A DNA stretch of 64,000 nt from Erythroxylum novogranatense (lineage: Eukaryota > Streptophyta > Magnoliopsida > Malpighiales > Erythroxylaceae). How positions within the stretch are numbered: the first letter of the stretch is position 1; each line of letters starts with the position of its first letter. The translations under genes and the position numbers were made by a program. The stretch is taken from contig CM057228.1 in NCBI GenBank assembly GCA_029891385.1, positions 23,370,809 through 23,434,808 of the forward strand, read 5' to 3'. Below are positions 22,882 to 30,970 of this stretch, in pieces. The notes beneath the pieces are model-generated. The model ran no database searches. It saw nothing but the letters and a program-made list of their open reading frames with translations, and was not told the origin of the DNA.

Positions 22882-24797
22882 TGTAGGAAAATCCCGGGAG
22901 GTACATCACATGTACCGGCAGCGGAAAACAAAAATTTTTGTTCCCGGGACTTTCCCGAAACCCAGGATCCAGGTGTCGGTATGAAGACATCAACCTAAAT
23001 AGCCAAAAGAGACTATCTCTAAAGGTGATCCACGTAGAGATCAGAAAACCTAACCGGGACAAACCCCTTTGACCCGGGAATAGCTAGAACAGATTAAAGC
23101 CTGCTAGAGCCTACCTCTGTCCTGGAGAGCTTGGATCAACGTTGAAAAGAAAGAAAACTTGGAGAGGAAGCTTTGGTGATCGATGAAGAACATTAGGATT
23201 TCTCAAATCCTTTTCCAATGCTCACGACCATTCCATCTTTTCACTTGCTTTTTACCTTAGATATCTTTTAACACTTAAAAGACATATTAAAAGCTAATGG
23301 TGGATGAGTGTCCACGTTAGCCTATATAGATATATATATATATAAAAGTTTAAGATGACAAGGCTTCTCCTTTGGCTTCCACGTGCATGCATATATATAT
23401 ATATTAATTAATTAATTATTTAATTAATTAATCATATATATATATGTATATATATATTGTTGAAGTGGTCCAGTCACACTGGGGTCGGTCCTACCGACCT
23501 ACCGGGCTCCGGTACCGAAACAGCCCCGGAAACCTTTCTTAGCAATATTGATGTCGCGATCTCATCGGGACATATCCCAATCTCATCGGGATCCATTTAA
23601 TCCTAATGCTCTCCATAATTGGAACTCTGTCCAATTACTATTTTACAGATTCTCTGAGTCATTCTTATGCGTGTGACCCTTTAGGCTCCCGGTTATGTTG
23701 GCCACTTAGATTAACAATTAATCGAGCAAGTCGTGAAAGCGGCGTCTAGCAACACATCATGACCCCGATTGATAGGAAAGTAATCGGTTTGATGAATTCA
23801 TCACGAACGGATCACGAACCCTTCCATAGACAATTACCGTGCAATTCGTCCTTTCACCATCCTATACCCCACTTGGTTATGAGTATGGTCAAAGTGTCAA
23901 CTCTCACTAGACTAAGTCTAGCCCAAGTGATAACAGTTCTCGTCCTGGGACTCATTACTCTATATGTCAATGAAGACACTCTTCATGACATATATGCCGC
24001 TTGACCTTAGTAATGATCGACAAGAGCCCATGGGTATCTCTTCGCTAATCCGAAGTGGTGAATCCTTTATTGGCTACTCAATTATCTTGAATACCTCAAG
24101 TCGCACTCCAAGCACCACCCTATGAGTTACCTCCGAAGGCAACAAGGAATGGAGTCAAAGCACAGGATCAGTATCCAAGATATCCTTGAGTACCTCAAGT
24201 CTAAGGATACTTGCACCATTGCTATGATGAGATTATCACTGACACTTAGATAAGATATCCATGTGATGATCTCATGGCAGGTCATCCAATGAACTTACTA
24301 CCGCTAGTAAGCATCCACATGTCAATTCTAAATATCTCATATTTACGGTTTCGAGATCCACCGCTGATCCAATCAAGGAATATGGCATGTACTAGTCTAT
24401 TCGGATTAATGATGTCGGTCTCATTAATCCTATGACTAGGAAGAATTTGAATCTTGACATAATTGCACATGATAGGAATCTCGTGAGTATGAGCACATCA
24501 TAATTTCCTTCATGCTATGTCATATATCATGGACTTCATTAATTTGATTAAAGATCAAATCAATTCATAAACAATGTTTATGAATATCAAATTAATGAAT
24601 AATGCCTTTTCTTTATTTATTCATAAAGTCCGCACTTTACGACTTTGAATAAAAGCGCTAAAAGGGATTGCCTTTAGGGCACAATATAAACAGTACCGTC
24701 CTTGCATAAGTCGACTTACCCCATGTACAAGTCGACTTATCGGTACTGAATACGTGTAAGTCGACTTACCCCATGTACAAGTCGACTTGCACTTACA
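22882..24797 (-). repeat. Outer Copia 5' LTR
   Basis: 1,916 bp matching 5486-7376. It ends GCACTTACA followed by the target duplication GTTAG. Four AAGTCGACTT palindromes lie at about 24705-24790. Confidence 0.95.
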
Positions 24798-24802
24798 GTT
24801 AG

Positions 24803-25140
24803 AAGATTATTGGATATAAGAAAAACAGATGTGAAAGTGATTCATACATTTTGGGGGTTACCGTGTATTTCCTTGCCACAAATAAATAATTATGACGGTG
24901 TCCAGAAGTCTATCACGTATGAATTGAAACGTCAATCTCTGTTTTGGTCTACTTCCGCAACATGCTATTGGCAGTGTTTGACATTATTATAGCGGCTAGA
25001 AGATTGTACCTATTAATTGAAAACTCAATCTACGTGACAGAAAAAATCTATGCAGACGGAACCTATTGAAAAGCATATTAAGTCAAAATGACTTGACATA
25101 TATGATTTTAATGAATAACAGACGAACAAAAACAGACGAA
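24803..25140 (+). repeat. Remainder of the 744-bp duplicated unit 2
   Basis: Continues the unit interrupted at 5485. GAAGATTATTGG and CCTTGCCACAAATAAATAAT match 4753-5030. Unit 2 carries extra bases relative to unit 1 around 24985-25010. Confidence 0.8.
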
Positions 25141-25378
25141 GTACAAAAACAAACGAAGTAGAAAAACAGACGAAGAATGCGAAAGCATAAATAATATGTT
25201 GACTTCGACTCTTATTTATAACCTTCGTGTTCACTATTTATAACCTTCATGTTCAATCGCTTCTTGATCTTGCTTGAACCTTGAAACAGCAGTTATTTAG
25301 TTAAGTTCATCTTTTGCTTTTGCTACGCCGCTTTTGCTTTAAATGCGCTTTTCAACTTTCTGCTTTTTCTTCTTTCGT

Positions 25379-25550
25379 CTACTTGTCACATTTTATGCGC
25401 TTTTCAAGTTCACGTAAATATGAATTTATTGTCCTAAACATATTGGCCTTTGGTTTTGATTTTATGATATATTTAACCATGTCGAGATTTGGTCTGATTT
25501 TCTTGAACCGTTCTTCACTTAATGGTTTAGCGAAGATGTCCACCCATTGA
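25379..25550 (-). pseudogene. Copia RNase H C-terminal fragment (unrelated insert)
   Basis: The minus strand from 25550 reads YQWVDIFAKPLSEERFKKIR, continues with LDMVKYIIK, and ends at a TAG at 25379. This matches the C-terminal ADIFTKPLSEERF segment of Copia RNase H. About 57 codons are open, but nothing of the rest of the element is adjacent. The fragment abuts a resistance-gene piece on the other strand, so it is a relic captured or left by rearrangement. It is not from the 5.5-24.8-kb elements, whose RNase H lies elsewhere. Confidence 0.8.
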
Positions 25551-25985
25551 TACTCTGTTTCAAGAAACTGTCCATTTCTGAAAATACATTACAAATGCAT
25601 GACTTAATGGAAGAAATGGGAAAGGAAGTTGTACGTCAAGAATTTAGATATCCCAATACACGTAGTAGATTATGGGATCCAAAAGATGTCTTTAAAGTAC
25701 TTGCAGAGGACAAGGTAAAATTAGTCACTTACTTTCTATATGAGATTTTTAAGTTGTGTATTGATATTATCTTAAGAAAAATATATATTGCAAAACTTTG
25801 AACTTATGGTTTTCAAATAAGGATATTTTAAACATAGTTTCAATTATTATAATATAATTTTGAAAATCATTTTAATTTTCTTTTTTACTAAAAAAAATCT
25901 TATTGTTATTTCTTAGGGAGCGGAAGCAACGGAAAGCATAAGGTTGGATATGTCCAAAATACAGGAGATAGATTTAAATGCAGAA
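25551..25985 (+). pseudogene. TIR-NBS-LRR disease-resistance gene fragment (two exon pieces and an intron)
   Basis: Open frame 25547-25714 contains LQMHDLMEEMGKEVVRQEF and then RSRLWDPKDVFKVLAEDK. This is the end of the NB-ARC region of TNL receptors (MHD motif, RSRLWD block). A GT donor at 25715 and AG acceptor at 25915-25916 join it in phase to GAEATESIRLDMSKIQEIDL, the usual start of the next TNL exon before the LRRs. Homology fades after about 25985. No TIR, P-loop or LRR is present, so it is a fragment of an intracellular immune receptor, not a gene. Confidence 0.85.
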
Positions 25986-26209
25986 GTCGATATATGGCCA
26001 TGGTTATTCGTTAGGGGATGTAGCCTTGTTCAAGTTCAATTTAGATGACCATGCAAGTACAGAAATCCTGAAGTGCGACATCACTCCATTATATTCCTAA
26101 TATCAGGATCAATTCTATTAAGCATTCGAGTTTCCTACTCCAGTGTCCATTATGTTTTATAGCAAATTTGATGTAGTTCGTCAAAGCTCGTTACTTCTCT
26201 GACAAGGAA

Positions 26210-26490
26210 ATTGAACTTCCATCTGCTTTTGTGCTTCGTCTGTTTTTGTTCGTATAAATGCCTTTTAAATGCATCTTTATGTCTTAAATCGACTTTTGTA
26301 TTCTCCGTCTGTATTGTTAACTTCGCCTACTTTTTCAACTCCGTTTATATTTTTAACTTTGTCTACTTTTTCAAGTCCGTCTATATTTATAACTTTGTCT
26401 ACTTTTTCAACTCCATCTATTTTTAACTTCGTCTACTTTCTCAACTCCAAATCATTTTTCTTCTTCGCTCATCTTTTCAACTTCGTCTAT
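26210..26490 (+). repeat. Pyrimidine-rich minisatellite (about 30-bp period)
   Basis: Units of the type AACTTTGTCTACTTTTTCAA..CCGTCTATATTT repeat about every 30 bp at 26320-26450, with looser TCTGCTTTTG units before. Overlapping phenylalanine-rich frames are artefacts of the repeat. Confidence 0.75.
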
Positions 26491-26700
26491 TAGAGGTGAG
26501 GAAAAGCAGACGATGGAAAGCAAACTAAAGCAAATCACCTCCGAATTAAGAAGCGAGACGATAGAAGAAGCAAATCACCTCCCAATTAAGAAGCGAGACG
26601 ATAGAAGTGAAACGATCAAAGTCAGATATTGAAAAGTGAAAAGTGAAAAGCAGACTGAAGTAAGACATAAAGCAGAAAAAGTTAGAGCAAGTGAAACTAA
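26480..26700 (+). repeat. Purine-rich direct repeats
   Basis: AAGCAAATCACCTCC..AATTAAGAAGCGAGACGATAGAAG occurs twice (about 26530 and 26572, period about 42 bp), followed by AAAAGTGAAAAGTGAAAAGCAGAC. It resembles the minisatellite at 5033-5195. Confidence 0.65.
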
Positions 26701-26824
26701 GACATAAAACTTTACAAAGCGATATGTCACATTCTTGAAAAATAGCATGAAGTGATATGTGCAGTTACTATATTATTCAAATCTGCACTACGCCTTCTAA
26801 AACTTTACAAAGCTGTAGGCTTCG

Positions 26825-27500
26825 TAGCTATATGGACAGAGACTGACGATGAAACCTCTGCTTTGACAAAGGAGTTCCTTTCTGACATGAGAAAAATATA
26901 TGTACAAGGAAAGAGGATGCTAGCAATTTATGATAAATCTCCTCATATCCAAGTCTGCACTACGCCTTCTTTGTTTGAGGCACTCTTTTTCAGAAGTCTC
27001 TACTCATATCCAAGTCTGTTTCTTTGTTGCACGCATCCATCTTCAGATTAAAGTAGATGAAACCTCTGCTTTGACAGAGAAGTTCCTTTCTGACATGAGA
27101 AAAATATATGTACAAGGAAAGAGAATGCTGGTGGTGAAGTAACAGCTTTGCAATTTATGATAAATCTCCTCATATACAAGTCTGCACTACGCCTTCTTTG
27201 TTTGAGGCACTCTTTTTCAGAAGTCTCTGCTCATATCCAAGTCTGCACTACGCCTTCTTTGTTGGTAGATGAAACCTCTGCTTTGACAGAGGAGTTCCTT
27301 TCTGACATGAGAAAAATATATGTACAAGGAAAGAGGATGCTGGTGGTGAAGTAACAGCTTTGCAATTTATGATAAATCTCCTCATATCCAAGCCTACACT
27401 ACGCCTTCTTTGTTTGAGGCACTCTTTTTCAGAAGTCTCGACTACGTCTTCTGTATTCGTGCGATGGCAACATGATAAATCTCCTCATATCCAAGTCTGT
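26825..27500 (+). repeat. Three-copy ~210-bp tandem repeat carrying a Helitron coding fragment
   Basis: Units start with GATGAAACCTCTGCTTTGAC at 26848, 27056 and 27268 (periods 208 and 212 bp). Each ends in ATGATAAATCTCCTCATATC. The first unit is preceded by VAIWTETDDE, and each unit carries DKSPHIQV. Both motifs are adjacent in the Helitron domain at 2630-2710, where they read IWIETDDE-QH-DKSPHIQV. In the repeats about 90 bp of other sequence (ALTKEFLSDMRKIYVQGKRM) lies between them. No continuous gene is formed. Confidence 0.85.
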
Positions 27501-27800
27501 TGTAGGCCAATAACAACAGTGGACAGCAACAACAGTCGACGACAACAACAACGAAACTCGGAAAACATCTGTACACACCAAAACAAAAAAAGCTTAAAGA
27601 AGATTTACAAGTAAAGAACAACTGGAAACCGAGACGATGAGATTGCAACATCCGACGTCCAGTTAGTGAACAACCTTATGCTAGGTTCACGTCGAAACCA
27701 CCGATACTCTGTCGACACCAACAACAGCTACGACAACCACAGCTGGAATGAAAAAAGCAGAGGAAGGCAAGGGCGGAGAGGAAAAACAAAGACAGAGAAA

Positions 27801-27880
27801 AGAGACAACATGGATCTATTCCGCGCTCTTTAAGTAGTCAGGAGACAACATGGATCTATTCCGCGCTCTTTAAGTAGTCA
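27801..27880 (+). repeat. 40-bp tandem duplication
   Basis: Two adjacent 40-bp copies (27801-27840, 27841-27880) that differ only at their first base; the core is GACAACATGGATCTATTCCG. Confidence 0.95.
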
Positions 27881-28845
27881 CAAGCGCGGCCGCCTGACAA
27901 ACTATTGCATCAAACAAAAGATTAGGTTAGAAGATTGCGTGCATATCACGCTTATCTGGGTGGTCAGAAAACTGCGTGTATATCGCGCGAAGACACAAAA
28001 TTCAATAAACAGAACGAAAGAAAAAGAAAGAATATAAGCCGCTGGATTAAATGGACGATAGGGATCTATTATGCGGTCGTCCATCCGGTCACTCTTAGTA
28101 TATATACTTAATTATAATAGCAAGCCAACAGCAGCAAAGTCAACACAAATTTGATAAAAATCAACCCTACCACCTTCTTCTCTTTTGCTAAATCTTCAAT
28201 AAATACCTTCATTCTCTTAATTTCCTCCTCAATTTCCTTTCTCCTTATTTCCTCGTTAGACTTCAACCTAGCAATAACGTCTTCATCCACAAAAAGAGTC
28301 ACTTGTCATACAAACTTTTTCTTTTTTATTTTTAGCTTCATTCTTCAACCAAATTTAATTTCTCAATCTTTGTATTACACCTCGAGCCATCTCTCGAAGT
28401 AGAACATCACACTATATAAAAAAGTTGCAATTTTTAATGATATAATATATAGGAAACAAATTGGGTCAGCTAGGTACTTGACATAATTGTAGAACTTTCT
28501 CCTTAGATTTTGTTTGCTTCATAATGTCCTAGCAATTGTATTTAACCCACATAAAAAGTGTATATTAATAGTAGTATTTATTCTAGATGTCCTATAGTTT
28601 GTTGACTTCATGTATAAGATTATCACTCCTTATTTGTTTAATTGTAATATGATGAAAAATTAGATAATTAATTATGAATACTTTGTAACTATTCTAGCTC
28701 GATAATATTTATTTAGGAGCATATGACACTTACATTTAAGTATTCTATTCAAATAAGCAAATAAAGCAAACATGCATATTAAACAACTCAAACAACATTA
28801 CCTTATCTTCTCACCATTCTTTAATTGTAATTTGCATTTTTGTTG
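27881..28845. other. Intergenic DNA with one weak small frame
   Basis: Apart from the weak frame at 28108-28302 no gene was recognised. The block 28040-28090 has GGATCTATTATGCGGTCGTCC, partly echoing GGATCTATTCCGCGCTC of the 40-bp duplication. Confidence 0.4.
28108..28302 (-). CDS. Possible small coiled-coil/membrane protein or exon, unknown
   Basis: 64 codons: an acidic/basic heptad-like stretch (RLKSNEEIRRKEIEEEIKRM) followed by a hydrophobic segment near the C-terminus (GLIFIKFVLTLLLLACYYN). This could be a coiled coil with a single membrane anchor. It may be the last exon of a longer gene, since an AG precedes it on the minus strand. I recognise no family. No neighbouring exon was found, and chance or a gene relic is quite possible. 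Confidence 0.3.
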   Translation of the reverse strand: MTLFVDEDVIARLKSNEEIRRKEIEEEIKRMKVFIEDLAKEKKVVGLIFIKFVLTLLLLACYYN

Positions 28846-29274
28846 CATATATATAGGAATAACCATTCCTAAAGTGTTCAACTTTTGAGATATTTTTATT
28901 AAGTGCCAAAGCCTTTAAGATTTTCAATTGAATGATTAACCTATTTAAACCTTAATAGTTCAGTTCAAAATGCTAGTTTTGTTAGTAATTTATTAATTTG
29001 GCTAATGAAATATTTGTTTTTCATGAAATGTAGATGTCCATTGGCTATGATTAGACTAGAGTAGAGAGAAATTTTTAGATGTACATTTACATATCATGAA
29101 TAACAAAAATTTTGTTAGTCAAATCAGAAAATTATTAATAAAACAAACATTTTGAATTGAACTAGTCAGATTTTAAAAACTGGTCATTCAATTGAAAATT
29201 TTAAAAGAATGAGTATTAAATTAAAAAAATCTTAAAAGATTCAGCAAGTTGGGATTTGCTATCCCCATATATAC
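28846..29274. mobile_element. MITE-like imperfect inverted repeat
   Basis: The two halves are imperfect reverse complements. GATTTTCAATTGAATGA (about 28919) pairs with TCATTCAATTGAAAATTT (about 29183). AGTTCAGTTCAAAATGCTAG (about 28958) pairs with the TTTTGAATTGAACTAGT block (about 29150). TATATATAGG.. on the left pairs with ..CCCCATATATA on the right. It has no coding capacity. The superfamily was not determined and no clear target duplication was seen. Confidence 0.55.
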
Positions 29275-30030
29275 ACTGTAATTTCCGTGTTTTCCAGCTT
29301 AAATGAGAAAGGCATAAGTATATGGGTACATATCAAAGAGAATAAGGCATCTTTACAAAGAACTAAACTGATACGAGATACTAAAAATTAAAAAACATCG
29401 TATGACTTCCTCAAAATTAGTAAAGTTAGTAAAGAAATGAAATGAGGTTGGTAGGTTTAGGGAGTTTATCCTAAAATGAGTTTGAGAATGTGAGTTTATA
29501 ATTATATTGCACACTTTACCTCATTTTAAAATAAAATCAAGTTTAACACCAATGTTTGCTAAAAATGATCCACCAGAACAAAAGTAGAACAATACTTTTT
29601 CTACTCGGTTTAAGAGATATTTCTTAGTGTTTGTTAATATTAAGAACCATTCTTGTTCAAGAAAATCATGTAAATTTATTTATATTAAAATGAAAACGTT
29701 AACGTATCTTTGTAGTAATAATAATTTTATCTATATAATTGATATTCTCAGTAAATTACTTAAAAATATCATATGTGGTAGAATTTGCACTGACTTATTT
29801 TAAAAATAATATTAAAAGTATATAAATTGATTTGATTTTTGAATCCTTTTCTCCTAATTAATTTATAGATTGGATTGATATATGTTAAAAATATCCATCC
29901 AATAATGATAGATAAGTTCGATTGATATAATTAAGTTACTAATCTTATTTTTATATATAAGATTTAGATGGAGAAATTCACAAGAATTAAAGATAATGAT
30001 TTGATGACTTTTATTCACCAAGCCAGCAGC
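29275..30030. other. AT-rich intergenic DNA
   Basis: No gene or recognisable element on either strand. Confidence 0.5.
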
Positions 30031-30103
30031 TCCGTTGTAGTCTAGTTGGTTAGGATACTCGGCTCTCACCCGAGAGACCCGGGTTCAAGTCCCGGCAACG
30101 GAA
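30031..30103 (+). tRNA. trnE-CUC: tRNA-Glu (anticodon CTC)
   Basis: A 73-nt cloverleaf. The acceptor stem TCCGTTG pairs with CAACGGA, with discriminator A. The D arm holds box A (TAGTCTAGTTGG). The anticodon stem CTCGG/CCGAG carries loop CTCTCAC with anticodon CTC. The T arm is CCGGGTTCAAGTCCCGG (box B). No intron. TTTT at 30110-30113 is a suitable Pol III terminator. It reads GAG codons. The cloverleaf looks fully functional. It lies about 140 bp upstream of the first exon of the next gene, on the same strand. Confidence 0.97.
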
Positions 30104-30239
30104 ATATCCTTTTGAACCCCCGGTTCATTGAAACGACATCGCATTGGGTCCGTATCTAATGTATCTATACATTGACTGATATGGACGTCCTACCAGTGTG
30201 AACGGCTCATCTTCGACAATAGCAAATTAAAAAAAAAGA

Positions 30240-30356
30240 ACCAAGTCTCAGTTCTCGTTGTCTCATTTCAAATAAGCGGAGGGTTTAGAGTGGCTTCTAC
30301 CTGCCACCCAGCCCAAGCCAAGTAGATTACTTTTCTAATATCACTACTTTCACCAG
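30240..30356 (+). other. Probable 5'-UTR exon of the CPP1-like gene
   Basis: Sequence ending CACCAG with a GTGAGG donor at 30357. The next clear exon starts after the acceptor at 35543-35544. The intervening 5.2-kb intron holds a 4.7-kb Copia. The transcription start is a guess; splicing of this leader is inferred from the strong donor and the leader-like sequence. Confidence 0.5.
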
Positions 30357-30728
30357 GTGAGGTTTCATCTTCCTATGCTTTAAATTTCCAAGTTTGTTAT
30401 TGGATTGATTTTATCTCTTTTTCTTTTGATCCTTTTCCTTTTCCTTTCTTTCTTTCCTAAAGTTCTTGCAAGTTCGTAACTTTTTGAGATTATGATGTGG
30501 ATGTACTGTAATTTAGCTCTTATGTCTGCCTTTAAATTGGGTTGCACAATGGGAATCTTCAAGTTCGACAGCATTAGTACCTAAATGTGTCTGATTATGC
30601 TTAGTGTAAGGATGGATTTTCTTTTCTTGAAGATGTAATATTTGATTTGTTCCCTCTACTATGTAATGTGGAGAACAGAAATTAAGGAAACTATAGCTGT
30701 AGCATAGTGTATAGCTGCTACTAAAGAT

Positions 30729-30911
30729 TAAAGAGAAAATGGCAGTAATGAAATGATGAGAGTCTATTGCTCTGTCTTATTCATTGCAGTCTGTACAAAG
30801 AGATTTAAATACAGAAAAGATATATGCAGTAAGTTACGTAACAGAAGAAGTTACAGATGAACAGTGATTAGTTGCGGTGAAAAGGACGTAGATGAAGATT
30901 AGTCCTTAATA
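30729..30911 (-). repeat. 3' LTR of the intronic Copia
   Basis: 183 bp. On the plus strand it begins TAAAGAGAAAATGGCAG and ends TAGTCCTTAATA. The next bases, TGCCCCCGCAAG, are the reverse of the polypurine tract CTTGCGGGGGCA. Confidence 0.95.
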
Positions 30912-30970
30912 TGCCCCCGCAAGAGCATGTCTCCATCAAAGACATGCATCTTGTGTCGTAGTGTGGCGTG

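Larger units (their letters stand above)
5486..24797 (-). mobile_element. Outer Copia LTR retrotransposon, split by a nested relative
   Basis: Minus-strand Ty1/copia element with terminal repeats at 5486-7376 (3' LTR) and 22882-24797 (5' LTR). LTR ends are TG..CA. The primer site is complementary to initiator tRNA-Met (22870-22880) and there is a purine tract (7377-7391). Flanking target duplications are GTTAG at 5481-5485 and 24798-24802. Domain order in the minus direction is gag, protease, integrase, RT, RNase H. A second copy of the same family sits inside gag (10844-20570). Without it the element is about 9.6 kb. Many stops and frameshifts make it non-coding today. Confidence 0.95.

Noticed and set aside
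26211..26493. Phe/Tyr-rich open frames
   Set aside because: Translations of the pyrimidine minisatellite in two frames.
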